Shown: positions 47,268 through 57,660 of the stretch, piece after piece
Layout: every line of letters begins with the position of its first letter
Numbering within the stretch: the stretch's first letter is position 1
Assembly: GCF_001436215.1 (NCBI RefSeq)
Contig: NZ_AYYP01000061.1
Span: forward strand, 1-64,000
Length of the DNA: 64,000 nt
From: Ligilactobacillus agilis DSM 20509
Lineage (GTDB): Bacteria; Bacillota; Bacilli; Lactobacillales; Lactobacillaceae
Direction: 5' to 3'
Position numbers and translations under genes: made by a program
The notes under the pieces: generated by a model
Told to the model about the DNA's origin: nothing
What the model saw: only the letters and a program-made list of their open reading frames with translations
Databases searched by the model: none

Positions 47268-48194
47268 ATGGCAAAAGAATATGATGTAATCGTAATTGGT
47301 GCAGGTCCTGGGGGAATGACGGCTGCCTTATACGCTTCCCGGGCTAACCTTAAGGTTTTAATGCTAGATCGGGGAATTTATGGTGGGCAGATGAACAATA
47401 CCGCGGAAGTTGAAAACTATCCTGGTTACAAGTCAATTCTTGGTCCTGATTTGGCGGAAAAAATGTATGAAAGTACCATTCAATTTGGGGCTGAATACGC
47501 TTATGGTAACGTTGAAAGCGTCGAATTAGTAGCTGATAATTTAAAGTTGGTTAAGACTGATAGTGATGAATACCAGGCACCGGTTGTAATTATTGCAACT
47601 GGTTCGCAGCACAGAAAATTAGGTGTTCCCGGCGAAGAAGAGTATGGTGGCCGGGGGGTCTCATACTGCGCCGTTTGCGACGGGGCCTTCTTTAGGGATA
47701 AAAAAGTAGCAGTCGTTGGCGGTGGTGATTCGGCAATTGAAGAAGGAATTTACCTTACTCAATTAGCCCAAAACGTGAATGTTATCCACAGACGTGACCA
47801 ACTCCGGGCGCAAGCAATCATCCAACAACGGGCTTTTGCCAACGATAAGATGACCTTTACTTGGGATACCGTTGTCAAAGAAATTAAGGGTGACGGTCAA
47901 AAGGTAACCGGCTTATTAGTTCACAACAAAAAAACTGGTGAAGATAGCGAAATCGAAGCTAGTGGGGTCTTTATTTACGTTGGGATTGAACCAATGACAG
48001 AGGCTTTCCAAAATCTAGGGATTACCGATGAAGCGGGTTGGATTGAAACCAACGACCGGATGGAAACGAAGATTCCTGGAATTTACGCTTTAGGTGACGT
48101 TAGAAAGAAAAACTTACGCCAAATTACAACTGCCGTTGGTGATGGCGGAATTGCCGGGCAAGAAGCCTTTAACTACCTACAAACAATTAAATAA
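47268..48194 (+). CDS. trxB: thioredoxin reductase
   Basis: A 308-residue FAD enzyme that reduces thioredoxin with NADPH. The FAD site is VIVIGAGPGGMTAAL, the redox-active pair SYCAVCDGAFF, the NADPH site VVGGGDSAIEE, and the C-terminal FAD motif GIYALGDVR. The start ATG 47268 follows GAAAGGTG; an in-frame ATG 15 bp upstream has no ribosome site. It ends in a strong terminator, closing the hprK operon. Confidence 0.95.
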   Translation: MAKEYDVIVIGAGPGGMTAALYASRANLKVLMLDRGIYGGQMNNTAEVENYPGYKSILGPDLAEKMYESTIQFGAEYAYGNVESVELVADNLKLVKTDSDEYQAPVVIIATGSQHRKLGVPGEEEYGGRGVSYCAVCDGAFFRDKKVAVVGGGDSAIEEGIYLTQLAQNVNVIHRRDQLRAQAIIQQRAFANDKMTFTWDTVVKEIKGDGQKVTGLLVHNKKTGEDSEIEASGVFIYVGIEPMTEAFQNLGITDEAGWIETNDRMETKIPGIYALGDVRKKNLRQITTAVGDGGIAGQEAFNYLQTIK

Positions 48195-48200
48195 TTACCA

Positions 48201-48241
48201 AGCCCCCAGCAAAAAGTTTGATTGGCCTTTTGCTGGGGGCT
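48201..48241 (+). terminator. intrinsic terminator after trxB
   Basis: AGCCCCCAGCAAAA pairs with TTTTGCTGGGGGCT. The T-tract beyond is short (TAATTATTT). Confidence 0.85.
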
Positions 48242-48366
48242 AATTATTTAACCGGCTGGTAACTGATGTAAGCCTAGGCTGACAATTAAGTTCGTAAGAA
48301 AAGAATGAAAACTTTAACTAATTTTATTTCCAATTTTGTTTTCAAAGCCCGCAACTAAATAAATAT

Positions 48367-48515
48367 GCTATAATGTAAACGGATATATGATGGTTACGTT
48401 TTAGTATTTAGCTTAATCAAGCGCGGTTAGTTGATGGAGTTAAATATTGAACTGATTAGTTGTATCCAGTAGACGGATATTACTTTAGGTAATAGTTAAA
48501 TTAGGGAGTGATTTC
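48367..48515 (+). promoter_or_regulatory. pgm promoter and structured 5' leader
   Basis: An extended -10 box, TGC-TATAAT (TATAAT at 48369-48374), is followed by a leader of about 135 nt. It contains ACGGATAT twice (48379-48386 and 48473-48480), and TATCC (48463-48467) could pair with either copy. A small ATTAC-TTTA-GGTAAT hairpin lies nearer the ribosome site. Bases 48242-48360 hold nothing I can assign. Confidence 0.45.
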
Positions 48516-50243
48516 ATGAGTTGGAAAGAAACTTATAACACTTGGAAAGATTATGCAGATTTAGATGCTGAGTTAAAGGATGAACTAGCTAATTTAGCTG
48601 GTAATGACGCAGCGTTAGAAGATGCCTTTTACACCCCAATGGAATTTGGGACTGCTGGAATGCGTGGCCTTCTAGGTGCCGGAATTAACCGCATGAATAT
48701 TTACACTGTTCGCCAAGCAACTGCTGGGTTAGCAGCCTTCATGTTGACTTTAGATGAAGCTACTAGAAATCGTGGGGTCGCAATCAGCTATGATTCACGG
48801 CACCATTCACAAGACTTTGCCTTTGAAGCTGCTAGGGTTTTAGGGGCACAAGGGATTCCAACCTTTGTATTTGAAAGCTTACGTCCTACCCCAGAACTTT
48901 CCTTTACGGTTAGACATTTGCATACATACGCCGGGATTATGATTACTGCTAGTCATAACCCAAAGGAATATAATGGTTACAAGATTTATGGGGAAGATGG
49001 CGCCCAAATGCCACCAAAAGAATCAGACTTGATTACAAAGTACATTCGGGAAGTGGACGACTTATTTGCAATTAAGGTTGCTTCCAAGGAAGAATTAATT
49101 GACGCCGGTGTCTTGAAGGTTATCGGGGCCGAAGTAGACCAAGACTACCTAGACCAAGTCAAGACTGTAACGATTAACAAGGAATTAGTGGCTGAAGAAG
49201 GCAAGACGATGAAGTTAATCTTTAGCCCATTACACGGAACTGGGGCAATGCTAGGGGAAAAGGCTTTGCGTCAAGCAGGCTTTGAAAACTTCACGATGGT
49301 GCCTGAACAATCCAAGCCAGATTCAGACTTCACCACCGTTAAGAAACCTAACCCAGAAGATCCAGCCGCCTTTAATTTGGCAATTGAATTGGGTAAGAAA
49401 GAAGGGGCTGATCTCCTAGTAGCAGTTGACCCTGATGCCGACCGGTTAGGGGCAGCTGTTCGGCAACCAAATGGTGACTACCAACTCTTGACTGGTAACC
49501 AAATTGCAGCCGTAATGTTAAATTACATTTTAACTGCACACAAGGAAGCCGGTAGTTTACCAGCTAACGCAGCCGCTGTTAAGTCAATCGTTTCTAGTGA
49601 ATTTGCAACCAAGGTGGCTGCTAGCTACGGAGTAGAAATGATTAACGTGTTAACCGGCTTCAAGTTTATCGCCGAACAAATCAAGCACTTTGAAGATACC
49701 AATGAACATACTTTCATGATGGGCTTTGAAGAAAGTTACGGTTACTTAGTACGGCCATTCGTTCGCGATAAGGATGCAATTCAATCACTAGTAATGTTAG
49801 CTGAAGTAGCTGCTTACTACAAGAAACAAGGCAAGAACCTCTACGATGGTTTGCAAGAATTATTTGAAAAGCATGGTTACTATGCTGAAAAGACCATTTC
49901 CTTAACGTTTGATGGGGTTGAAGGGGCTAAAGAAATTGCTGACTTGATGACTAAGTTCAGAAACGATGCTCCTAGTGAATTTGCCGGCTACGAAGTGGCT
50001 GCCTTGGAAGACTTTGCTAAGTCAGAAAAACGTTTGGCAGACGGAACGGTTACAAAGATTGACCTGCCAACTTCAAACGTATTGAAATATATCTTAGCAG
50101 ATGGAACTTGGATTGCAGTACGTCCATCAGGGACAGAACCAAAGATTAAGTTCTATATTGGGACCCAAGCAGATAGTTTGGCTAAGGCGGAAGAAAAACG
50201 GGCTGCCTTTGAAGATGCAATCACTGCCTTTGTTAAAGGTTAA
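48516..50243 (+). CDS. pgcA: phosphoglucomutase/phosphomannomutase (alpha-PGM)
   Basis: A 575-residue alpha-D-phosphohexomutase that interconverts alpha-glucose-1-phosphate and glucose-6-phosphate, feeding UDP-glucose and envelope glycan synthesis. The start of the first domain is FGTAGMRGLLGAG. The phosphoserine loop is ITASHNPKEYNGYK, the Mg loop DPDADRLG, the sugar-binding loop GFEESYG, and the phosphate-binding loop RPSGTEPKIK. It lies alone between a terminator and the hrt operon. It handles the alpha anomer, in contrast to PgmB at 5552. Confidence 0.94.
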   Translation: MSWKETYNTWKDYADLDAELKDELANLAGNDAALEDAFYTPMEFGTAGMRGLLGAGINRMNIYTVRQATAGLAAFMLTLDEATRNRGVAISYDSRHHSQDFAFEAARVLGAQGIPTFVFESLRPTPELSFTVRHLHTYAGIMITASHNPKEYNGYKIYGEDGAQMPPKESDLITKYIREVDDLFAIKVASKEELIDAGVLKVIGAEVDQDYLDQVKTVTINKELVAEEGKTMKLIFSPLHGTGAMLGEKALRQAGFENFTMVPEQSKPDSDFTTVKKPNPEDPAAFNLAIELGKKEGADLLVAVDPDADRLGAAVRQPNGDYQLLTGNQIAAVMLNYILTAHKEAGSLPANAAAVKSIVSSEFATKVAASYGVEMINVLTGFKFIAEQIKHFEDTNEHTFMMGFEESYGYLVRPFVRDKDAIQSLVMLAEVAAYYKKQGKNLYDGLQELFEKHGYYAEKTISLTFDGVEGAKEIADLMTKFRNDAPSEFAGYEVAALEDFAKSEKRLADGTVTKIDLPTSNVLKYILADGTWIAVRPSGTEPKIKFYIGTQADSLAKAEEKRAAFEDAITAFVKG

Positions 50244-50258
50244 GAACTGAACTAAATT

Positions 50259-50300
50259 AAAAGGATGCACAGATGAATTGTTCATTTGTGCATCCTTTTT
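50259..50300. terminator. bidirectional intrinsic terminator
   Basis: AAAAGGATGCACA and ATGAA pair with TTCAT and TGTGCATCCTTTT, with A and T runs on opposite sides. It lies between the convergent pgm and hrtA genes. Confidence 0.92.
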
Positions 50301-50301
50301 G

Positions 50302-50976
50302 CTAGGCTTCTTTAGTTAAAATCCCATCGGTGATTTGGTAGATGGAGTCGGCATGCTTACGCAACCTAAGGTCATGTGTAACCACGATTACAGCCTTATT
50401 TTCTTTTTGAGCTAAGTCATGAAGCATTAAGCCAACTTCCTCAACCCGGTGACTATCCAAAGCGGCGGTAGGCTCATCAGCCAGGATAATTTCAGGGTTA
50501 GTGTAGAGGGCCCGGGCGATAGCCACCCGTTGATTTTGCCCCCCTGATAGGTTAGCAGGGTACTTATCCACTAAGTCGGCAATTTCTAGTTTAGCCAGCA
50601 AGGCATTGAGTTTAGCAGAAGAGAGGTTATTACTTTTCTTAATCCGGCTAACGAAATTAAATTGATCTTTGACCTTTAAGTAAGGAACTAAGTTGTAAGC
50701 TTGAAGTACAAAACCAATTTTTTCTAACCGAATCTTTTCTTGTTGGCGCGAGGAAAGTTGGGCTAAATCAAGTCCATTCAGTTTGACCTGGCCACTGCTA
50801 GGGGTTTGTAAGCTACCAAGGATTGTCAAAAAGGTACTTTTACCAGAACCGGATGGACCCAAAATTAAAATAAGTTGCCCTTTATCTGCTTTGAAATTGA
50901 CGTTTTTTAAAGCAGTGACTTGACCTAAACCACTCCCAAAGGTTTTACTGATATTTATTAGTTCAATGGTTGCCAT
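50302..50976 (-). CDS. hrtA: heme-efflux-type ABC transporter ATPase (HrtA-like)
   Basis: A 224-residue ATPase of the MacB/LolD-like class. Walker A is GPSGSGKST, the signature is LSGGQNQRVAIARAL and Walker B is IILADEPTAALDS. It is the last gene of a three-gene operon in the order regulator, permease, ATPase, the same as hrtRBA of Lactococcus lactis. The promoter carries two sites much like the lactococcal HrtR operator. I therefore call it a heme-efflux ATPase, though proteins of this class also export other substrates. ATG 50976 follows GAAAGGA. Confidence 0.75.
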   Translation of the reverse strand: MATIELINISKTFGSGLGQVTALKNVNFKADKGQLILILGPSGSGKSTFLTILGSLQTPSSGQVKLNGLDLAQLSSRQQEKIRLEKIGFVLQAYNLVPYLKVKDQFNFVSRIKKSNNLSSAKLNALLAKLEIADLVDKYPANLSGGQNQRVAIARALYTNPEIILADEPTAALDSHRVEEVGLMLHDLAQKENKAVIVVTHDLRLRKHADSIYQITDGILTKEA

Positions 50977-50997
50977 AACTTTTTCCTTTCTATTTGG

Positions 50998-52056
50998 TTA
51001 GCTGTTGATAACTGTGACGGGGTCGACTTTTAAGATGGTTCTAACGGGCAGTAAACTTCCAAGTAGGCTAGCAAATAAGAGGCCTGCCGCCACTAAGCCA
51101 AGCGCGACTGGGTCAAAGAAAATCGGGGCCGCCTTGGGGATGAATAGTGCACTTAACCAGGTTAAGAGTCCGCCTAAAATGGTCCCGCTTAAAGCCAGTA
51201 GCATAGCCTGGATGATGGTAGTTGCTACTAAGGTTTTAGCCGGAATTCCTTGCGCTCGTAAAACAGCGTAGTTAGGTAGTTTTTGAATGGTAATAATGTA
51301 TAAGAATACTGCAATTATAATTAAAGAAATTACCAGCAAAAAGCCAATCATTAAGGCGAAGGTGAGGTTTTGGGCGCTATAACCAGGCAATTTATTGATT
51401 AGCTGGGTGACCGAGTAGGTCTTGAGATTGGTTGCCTTAAAATGCAACTTTTCTTTGCTTAAAAGGGCGCTAGCTGTGAAGTTGGGGCCAACGTTTTTAA
51501 GGTTTTGCCAAGCCGTTAACTGGCCGTAAGCGACTGGGGCGACATTGTATTGATGATTTTTAACGAAACCAACAATTTTAAATTTATCCTTGAGAGAATT
51601 GAGGGTGACCGTATCGTTTAAGTGGTAGCCACTATTTTTGAAGTTTTCATCGACTACTAACTGGTGTGAGTTAGTGGGCATTTTACCGGCGGTTAATTTA
51701 AGGTTGCGGTAGATGAACTGCTGGGGCTTTAAGCCGATAAAACTAGCACCAACGTTGGCGTGGTGAGGCTTTTTTACAACAATGGAAGCCTGCCCGATTA
51801 AAGCGGTGTGGGCATTTTGCGGGAGGGTGGCAACCATTTCCTTGGTCAATAAGGATTGGTTTAAGTTAACATTGGCATCTTGATTGAGGACAATTTGCTT
51901 GAAGTGCCAGTTATTGATGGCATTAGTGTTTTGATTAGCTAAGCCAAAGGCCAGGCCAGTCAAAATGAAAATCAGGTAGCTGATGAGTAAAAACATAACG
52001 ACAATCAAGCTATACCGTAGTTTTTCGTACCGAAATTCTTTGAGGGCTAAAAACAT
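50998..52056 (-). CDS. hrtB: heme-efflux-type ABC permease (HrtB-like)
   Basis: A 352-residue FtsX-family permease. One helix is near the N-terminus (YSLIVVMFLLISYLIFILTG), an extracellular domain spans about residues 40-230, and three helices lie in the C-terminal 120 residues (about 232-255, 282-305 and 315-338). This four-helix layout is that of MacB/HrtB proteins that expel heme from the membrane. The start MFLALKEFRYEK is similar to HrtB proteins. It begins three bases after the regulator stop codon, with GAAAGGAG inside the regulator gene end. Heme as substrate is inferred from operon order and operator match. Confidence 0.77.
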   Translation of the reverse strand: MFLALKEFRYEKLRYSLIVVMFLLISYLIFILTGLAFGLANQNTNAINNWHFKQIVLNQDANVNLNQSLLTKEMVATLPQNAHTALIGQASIVVKKPHHANVGASFIGLKPQQFIYRNLKLTAGKMPTNSHQLVVDENFKNSGYHLNDTVTLNSLKDKFKIVGFVKNHQYNVAPVAYGQLTAWQNLKNVGPNFTASALLSKEKLHFKATNLKTYSVTQLINKLPGYSAQNLTFALMIGFLLVISLIIIAVFLYIITIQKLPNYAVLRAQGIPAKTLVATTIIQAMLLALSGTILGGLLTWLSALFIPKAAPIFFDPVALGLVAAGLLFASLLGSLLPVRTILKVDPVTVINS

Positions 52057-52059
52057 AAG

Positions 52060-52569
52060 CTAGACTCCTTTCAAAAAAGTGGTTAATGCTTCCTCTAACC
52101 GCGCAAGGTACAACTCTTGGTGCTCTGGCTCAAGTAAGCAGGCAAAAATAGCTTCGTGACAGAGAGTAGCAACCGCCCAGTCCTTTGAAGCCAGTTGCTT
52201 CATTGGAGAATGAAGTCTAAGGAAATAATCGTTTTGGGTAACGCTTAGGCGGATGAAGTCGTAGTAAGGACTATTTTTCGTTCCGCTTAAGAAGTTTGTG
52301 ATTAGTAAGATGTAGTCCTTAGCGGTCAGTGCCTTGCTGAAATTAAGGTCTTGGTGAATGTCTGCTAGCGCTAACTGATATAGATATTGGTAGGCATCAG
52401 TTAGGTCAGTAAAATATTTATAAAAGGCTCCGCGGGCAATTTGTGCTTGCTTAATGATTGGGGCGACTTGGGCAGTTGCCAAGGGAACGCGCGAAAATTC
52501 GTGCAATAGCGCCTGGGTGATGCGGGCCTGTTTTTCGGCGGGTAGGTTAAGAAAAGTGCTTTTTACCAT
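52060..52569 (-). CDS. hrtR: TetR family regulator (HrtR-like)
   Basis: A 169-residue TetR-type repressor. The N-terminal helix-turn-helix is VAPIIKQAQIARGAFYKYFTDLTDAYQYL, which resembles the RGSFYQYF stretch of lactococcal HrtR. The C-terminal ligand domain is short and divergent. As the first gene of the operon it should repress its own promoter until heme binds. Two palindromes with TGACA/TGTCA arms lie over the promoter. Heme sensing is an inference; the coordinating residues cannot be assigned from the sequence. Confidence 0.75.
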   Translation of the reverse strand: MVKSTFLNLPAEKQARITQALLHEFSRVPLATAQVAPIIKQAQIARGAFYKYFTDLTDAYQYLYQLALADIHQDLNFSKALTAKDYILLITNFLSGTKNSPYYDFIRLSVTQNDYFLRLHSPMKQLASKDWAVATLCHEAIFACLLEPEHQELYLARLEEALTTFLKGV

Positions 52570-52585
52570 AAATATAACTCCTTTG

Positions 52586-52643
52586 GTGACATTGTGTCAC
52601 TTGGTGATTACAAGTATAACTTTAAAGTGACACGCTGTCAACT
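52586..52643 (-). promoter_or_regulatory. hrt promoter with two HrtR-type operators
   Basis: The minus-strand promoter is TTGACA (52641-52636), a 17-bp spacer and TATACT (52618-52613). Operator 1, TGACATTGTGTCA (52587-52599), lies downstream of the start site. Operator 2, TGACACGCTGTCA (52628-52640), overlaps the -35 box. Each differs from the lactococcal core TGACACAGTGTCA at two central positions. Confidence 0.78.
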
Positions 52644-52663
52644 CAGAAAAGACAAATTAGCTG

Positions 52664-52689
52664 TGAAAATACGTTCGGTGTGGTATGAT
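52664..52689 (+). promoter_or_regulatory. uvrB promoter with a LexA/DinR-like box
   Basis: The extended -10 is TGG-TATGAT (TATGAT at 52684-52689). TGAAA-ATAC-GTTCG (52664-52677) lies over the -35 region. It has one perfect and one degenerate arm of the Gram-positive LexA site CGAAC-RNRY-GTTCG, with the right spacing. SOS control of uvrBA is usual, which supports the call. Confidence 0.55.
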
Positions 52690-52725
52690 TATAAAGGATT
52701 TTAAGCTAGAAATGAGGGGTAAAGA

Positions 52726-54726
52726 GTGATTGAAAGACAAGCAGACCGAAAATTTGAATTAGTCTCGGATTACCAGCCAACAGGTGATCAGCCAGAAGCC
52801 ATTGAAGAATTGACCGCCGGGCTTAAGGCTGGTAAAAAAGCCCAAATTTTGTTAGGGGCAACGGGAACGGGGAAAACCTTTACCATTTCAAATGTAATTA
52901 AAAATGTTAATAAACCAACCTTGGTGTTAGCACATAACAAGACCTTAGCAGGGCAGTTATACGGAGAGTTTAAGGAATTCTTCCCCAATAACGCGGTGGA
53001 ATACTTTGTTTCCTACTACGATTACTATCAACCCGAAGCCTACGTACCTTCTAGTGATACTTACATTGAAAAGGATTCAAGTATTAATGATGAGATTGAT
53101 AAGTTACGACACTCGGCTACTAGTTCCCTCTTAGAGCGAAATGACGTCATCGTGGTGGCGTCCGTTTCGTCAATTTTTGGGTTAGGGGATCCGACCGAAT
53201 ACCGGGAACACACCCTCTCACTGCGAGTGGGGCAAGAATTGAGTCGGGACAAATTGTTACGTTCCTTGGTCGATATTCAGTTTGAGCGTAATGACATTGA
53301 CTTTCAACGGGGCCGTTTTCGGGTAAGAGGCGATGTAGTGGAGATTTTCCCGGCCTCACGTGATGATAAGGCTTTGCGGGTCGAATTTTTTGGTGATGAA
53401 ATTGACCGGATTCGCGAAGTCGATCCCTTAACGGGGGAAGTTTATGGTCAAAGAGAACACGTGGCTATCTTCCCTGCTACCCACTTTATGACTAATGAAG
53501 ACCGGTTGAAGGTGGCAATTGATGGAATTGAAAGTGAATTAACTGAGCGAGTAGCAGAGCTAACTGCAGAAGAAAAACTTTTAGAAGCTCAGCGCTTAAA
53601 GCAAAGAACTACTTATGATATTGAAATGCTCCGGGAAATGGGATATTGCTCGGGAATTGAAAACTATTCACGGCACATGGATGGCAGACGGCCAGGTCAG
53701 CCACCCTATACCTTGTTAGACTTCTTTCCCAAAGACTTCTTAATCGTGGTAGACGAATCTCATGTGACTATGCCCCAAGTGCGTGGAATGTATAATGGGG
53801 ACCGCTCACGTAAGCAAATGTTAGTCGATTATGGTTTTAGACTACCATCGGCCTTAGATAATCGGCCCTTACAGTTGAGTGAGTTTGAAAAGCACGTTAA
53901 CCAAATTATCTATATGTCGGCTACTCCTGGTCCTTATGAGATGGAACAAACCGCTACGGTGGTTCAACAGATTATTCGGCCAACTGGCTTGCTTGATCCG
54001 ACTATTGATGTTAGACCAAGTATGGGGCAGATGGATGATTTGGTAGCCGAAATTCAAAAGCGCATCGAAGCCGATGAGCGGGTCTTTGTAACGACCTTAA
54101 CTAAAAAGATGGCGGAAGATTTAACCGACTACTTCAAGGAGTTAAGCATCAAGGTCCGCTACCTTCACTCAGACATTAAAACCTTAGAAAGAACCCGCTT
54201 AATTAGGGATTTACGCCTAGGAAAATTTGATGTCTTAGTGGGAATTAACCTTTTACGGGAAGGAATTGATGTGCCGGAGGTCTCCTTGATTGTGATTTTA
54301 GATGCGGATAAGGAAGGCTTCTTACGCAATGAACGTTCCTTAATTCAAACAATCGGGCGGGCTGCCCGCAATGCGCATGGACACGTGATTATGTACGCAG
54401 ACAATGTCACTGAGTCGATGCAAAAAGCGATTGCTGAAACCAAACGGCGGCGGTCAATTCAAGAGGCTTACAACGAAGCCCATCATATTGTTCCTAAGAC
54501 AATTAAAAAAGAAATCCGGGCTAATATTTCCGCTTCGGAAAAGGTGGCAGCTAAGTCTAAGAAAGCTGAACTTGACCTAGACTTTGTTGATATGAACAAG
54601 AAGGAACAACAGGCATTAATCGCCAGCTTAGAGGCCCAAATGAAGCAAGCTGCCAAGCAGTTAGACTTTGAAGAGGCTGCTACTTTACGTGATACAATTT
54701 TAGAGTTAAAAGCACAACTTGATTAA
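52726..54726 (+). CDS. uvrB: excinuclease ABC subunit B
   Basis: A 666-residue nucleotide-excision repair helicase-like protein. Walker A is [10 protein letters not shown] near residue 45. The beta-hairpin that inserts into damaged DNA is at [12 protein letters not shown]. The DEAD-like motif reads DESHVT, and helicase motifs V and VI are [17 protein letters not shown] and QTIGRAARN. The C-terminal UVR domain ([18 protein letters not shown]) binds UvrC. The start is GTG 52726 after GAGGGG. uvrA follows 20 bp later in the same operon. Confidence 0.96.
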   Translation: MIERQADRKFELVSDYQPTGDQPEAIEELTAGLKAGKKAQILLGATGTGKTFTISNVIKNVNKPTLVLAHNKTLAGQLYGEFKEFFPNNAVEYFVSYYDYYQPEAYVPSSDTYIEKDSSINDEIDKLRHSATSSLLERNDVIVVASVSSIFGLGDPTEYREHTLSLRVGQELSRDKLLRSLVDIQFERNDIDFQRGRFRVRGDVVEIFPASRDDKALRVEFFGDEIDRIREVDPLTGEVYGQREHVAIFPATHFMTNEDRLKVAIDGIESELTERVAELTAEEKLLEAQRLKQRTTYDIEMLREMGYCSGIENYSRHMDGRRPGQPPYTLLDFFPKDFLIVVDESHVTMPQVRGMYNGDRSRKQMLVDYGFRLPSALDNRPLQLSEFEKHVNQIIYMSATPGPYEMEQTATVVQQIIRPTGLLDPTIDVRPSMGQMDDLVAEIQKRIEADERVFVTTLTKKMAEDLTDYFKELSIKVRYLHSDIKTLERTRLIRDLRLGKFDVLVGINLLREGIDVPEVSLIVILDADKEGFLRNERSLIQTIGRAARNAHGHVIMYADNVTESMQKAIAETKRRRSIQEAYNEAHHIVPKTIKKEIRANISASEKVAAKSKKAELDLDFVDMNKKEQQALIASLEAQMKQAAKQLDFEEAATLRDTILELKAQLD

Positions 54727-54746
54727 GCGAAGAGAGGGGAAAGATT

Positions 54747-57599
54747 TTGGCGCAAAATAAAATTATTGTGCACGGTGCACGAGCTCATAACTTAAAAAAC
54801 ATTGACGTAGAAATTCCTAAAGATAAGTTAGTGGTTGTGACTGGTTTATCCGGTTCGGGTAAAAGTTCGCTAGCATTTGATACCCTATACGCCGAGGGGC
54901 AAAGACGGTATGTAGAGAGCTTATCGGCTTATGCCCGCCAGTTTTTAGGTCAGATGGATAAGCCGGACGTTGATTCGATTGACGGCTTATCTCCAGCTAT
55001 TTCCATTGACCAAAAAACCACCTCCAAAAACCCCCGCTCAACGGTAGGAACGGTTACGGAGATTAATGACTACTTGCGTTTATTATGGGCCCGGGTTGGA
55101 AAACCGGTTTGTCCTAATGATGGGCATGAGATTACCAGTCAGTCACCAGAACAAATGGTAAATAAGGTGTTGGCCTTGCCAGAACGGACTAAGTTAATGA
55201 TTTTGGCACCGATTATTCGGGCTAAAAAGGGGCAACACAAAAAGGTCTTAGAAAAGATTAAGGCCCAAGGGTTTGTCCGGGTAATTATTGATGGGCAAAT
55301 GCATGACGTTGAAGAGCAGCTTGAATTAGATAAAAACCAACAACATACGATTGACGTAGTGGTTGACCGCATTGTCATCAAAGAGGGGATTCGCTCGCGC
55401 TTATTTGATTCCTTTGAAGCGGCCCTTCATCTCTCGGATGGATATGCTAGCGTGCAAATTATTGACGGGGAGTTACTGCAATTTTCTGAAAACTTTGCCT
55501 GTGCTTACTGTGGGTTTACTATCGGTGAGCTAGAACCACGCCTTTTTTCTTTTAACGCACCGTTTGGGGCCTGTCCTGACTGCGATGGCTTGGGGATGAA
55601 GTTGGAAGTTGACGAAGACTTGGTGGTTCCAGACCGGACTAAAACCTTACGTGAGGGGGCAATGGCACCTTGGAACCCAATTTCATCTAAATACTACCCG
55701 AGCTTGTTAGAACAGGCCTGTCAGGCGTTTGGAATTGATATGGATACGCCCTTTGAGAAGTTAGCTAAAAAAGACCAGCAGTTAGTATTATATGGTGACG
55801 ACAGCCGGGTCTTTCATTTCACCTTTGAAAGTGACTTTGGCGGCTTGCGTGACTTAGATACTAAGTTTGAAGGGGTGATTCCTAACGTTGAGCGGCGCTA
55901 CCGGGAAACTAATAGTGACTTTACCAGAGACGTAATGCGTCAATATATGACCAGTTTAACTTGCCAGACCTGTCATGGTTACCGGTTAAATAAACAGGCC
56001 TTGGCAGTTAAAATTGCGGGCCAACACATTGGGCAAGTTTCTGATTATGCCATCGGTGATAGCTTGAAGTTCTTTAGCAAGTTACAATTTTCTGCGCAAG
56101 ACGAACAGATTGCTAAACCGATTTTAAAAGAAATTTGTGACCGGCTGACCTTCCTGGAAAACGTCGGTCTTGATTACTTGACCTTAAGCCGGGCTTCAAG
56201 AACCTTATCAGGGGGAGAAGCGCAAAGAATTAGGCTAGCCACTCAAATTGGCTCTAACCTCTCCGGAGTAATGTACATTTTGGATGAGCCTTCCATTGGG
56301 CTCCACCAACGAGATAACGACCGGTTAATTGCTTCCCTAAAGAAGATGTGTGAACTAGGTAATACCTTGATTGTGGTGGAACACGATGAAGATACCATGA
56401 GAGCGGCTGATTATTTAATTGATATTGGTCCTGGAGCGGGGGCTAACGGGGGGCAAATTATGGCTGCCGGCACCCCTAAACAGGTGGCACGCTCTAAAAA
56501 GTCGCTAACCGGACAATATTTAGCTGGAAAGAAGTTTATTCCCATTCCAGACCGACGCAGGAGTGGTAATGGCAAGTTTGTTAAAATCTACGGGGCCCAA
56601 GAAAATAATTTGAAAAAGCTTGACGTAAGCTTTCCTCTAGGTGAATTTATTGCGGTGACAGGTGTGTCAGGTTCGGGTAAATCAACCTTAGTCAACATGA
56701 TTTTGGAACGAGCCTTGGCTCAAAAGCTGAACCGCGCCTCCGAAAAGCCAGGTAAATTTACCAAAATCACTGGAACTGAAGCACTCGAAAAGGTGATTAA
56801 TATTGACCAAAGTCCGATTGGGCGGACACCACGAAGTAACCCGGCAACTTATACCGGAGTTTTTGATGACATTCGAACCCTCTTTGCTCAAACCAACCAG
56901 GCCAAGTTACGGGGCTATGGAAAAGGCCGCTTTAGCTTTAACGTTAAGGGGGGCCGCTGCGAAGCCTGCAAGGGGGACGGAATTATTAAGATTGAAATGA
57001 ACTTCTTGCCGGACGTTTACGTACCGTGTGAAGTCTGTCATGGGAGTCGCTATAACTCCGAAACGTTAGAGGTTGAGTATAAGGGGAAAAATATTGCCCA
57101 AATTTTAGAGATGACCGTTGAAGAAGCCTTAGAATTTTTCGAAGCCATTCCGAAGATAAGACGCAAATTGCAGACGATTGTTGACGTAGGGTTAGGTTAC
57201 GTGGCTCTGGGTCAACCAGCTACCACCCTATCTGGGGGGGAGGCTCAACGGATGAAGTTAGCTTCTGAATTGCACCGTAAGTCTAATGGCAAGACCTTTT
57301 ATATCTTAGACGAACCAACTACTGGTTTACACAGTGATGATATTAAGCGCCTATTAGAGGTCTTACAGCGCCTAGTTTCAAAGGGAAATACGGTCTTAGT
57401 GATTGAGCATAACCTAGATGTAATTAAGACGGCTGATTATCTAATTGACCTTGGACCTGAAGGTGGTGCTGGTGGTGGCACGATTGTGGCTTGCGGTAGT
57501 CCTGAGGAAATAGTTAAGGTTAGTGCTAGTTACACTGGTAAGTATCTAAAACCAATCTTAGAAAAGGGCCACTATTTTACGCCCACTGACGAGCAGTAG
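54747..57599 (+). CDS. uvrA: excinuclease ABC subunit A
   Basis: A 950-residue damage-recognition ATPase with two ABC modules. The first Walker A is [10 protein letters not shown] near residue 35 and the second [10 protein letters not shown] near residue 640. Two ABC signatures are [12 protein letters not shown] and [12 protein letters not shown]. The zinc modules are CAYCGF...CPDCDG and CEACKGDG...CEVCHGSRY. Length is normal. The start is TTG 54747 after GAGGGGAAAG. It ends 61 bp before luxS, with no clear terminator. Confidence 0.96.
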   Translation: MAQNKIIVHGARAHNLKNIDVEIPKDKLVVVTGLSGSGKSSLAFDTLYAEGQRRYVESLSAYARQFLGQMDKPDVDSIDGLSPAISIDQKTTSKNPRSTVGTVTEINDYLRLLWARVGKPVCPNDGHEITSQSPEQMVNKVLALPERTKLMILAPIIRAKKGQHKKVLEKIKAQGFVRVIIDGQMHDVEEQLELDKNQQHTIDVVVDRIVIKEGIRSRLFDSFEAALHLSDGYASVQIIDGELLQFSENFACAYCGFTIGELEPRLFSFNAPFGACPDCDGLGMKLEVDEDLVVPDRTKTLREGAMAPWNPISSKYYPSLLEQACQAFGIDMDTPFEKLAKKDQQLVLYGDDSRVFHFTFESDFGGLRDLDTKFEGVIPNVERRYRETNSDFTRDVMRQYMTSLTCQTCHGYRLNKQALAVKIAGQHIGQVSDYAIGDSLKFFSKLQFSAQDEQIAKPILKEICDRLTFLENVGLDYLTLSRASRTLSGGEAQRIRLATQIGSNLSGVMYILDEPSIGLHQRDNDRLIASLKKMCELGNTLIVVEHDEDTMRAADYLIDIGPGAGANGGQIMAAGTPKQVARSKKSLTGQYLAGKKFIPIPDRRRSGNGKFVKIYGAQENNLKKLDVSFPLGEFIAVTGVSGSGKSTLVNMILERALAQKLNRASEKPGKFTKITGTEALEKVINIDQSPIGRTPRSNPATYTGVFDDIRTLFAQTNQAKLRGYGKGRFSFNVKGGRCEACKGDGIIKIEMNFLPDVYVPCEVCHGSRYNSETLEVEYKGKNIAQILEMTVEEALEFFEAIPKIRRKLQTIVDVGLGYVALGQPATTLSGGEAQRMKLASELHRKSNGKTFYILDEPTTGLHSDDIKRLLEVLQRLVSKGNTVLVIEHNLDVIKTADYLIDLGPEGGAGGGTIVACGSPEEIVKVSASYTGKYLKPILEKGHYFTPTDEQ

Positions 57600-57660
57600 C
57601 CTTGCAATTTTAAGGAAAGGTGCTAGAGTAAAAAGTATCAATACTAGAGGAGTGATTTTT

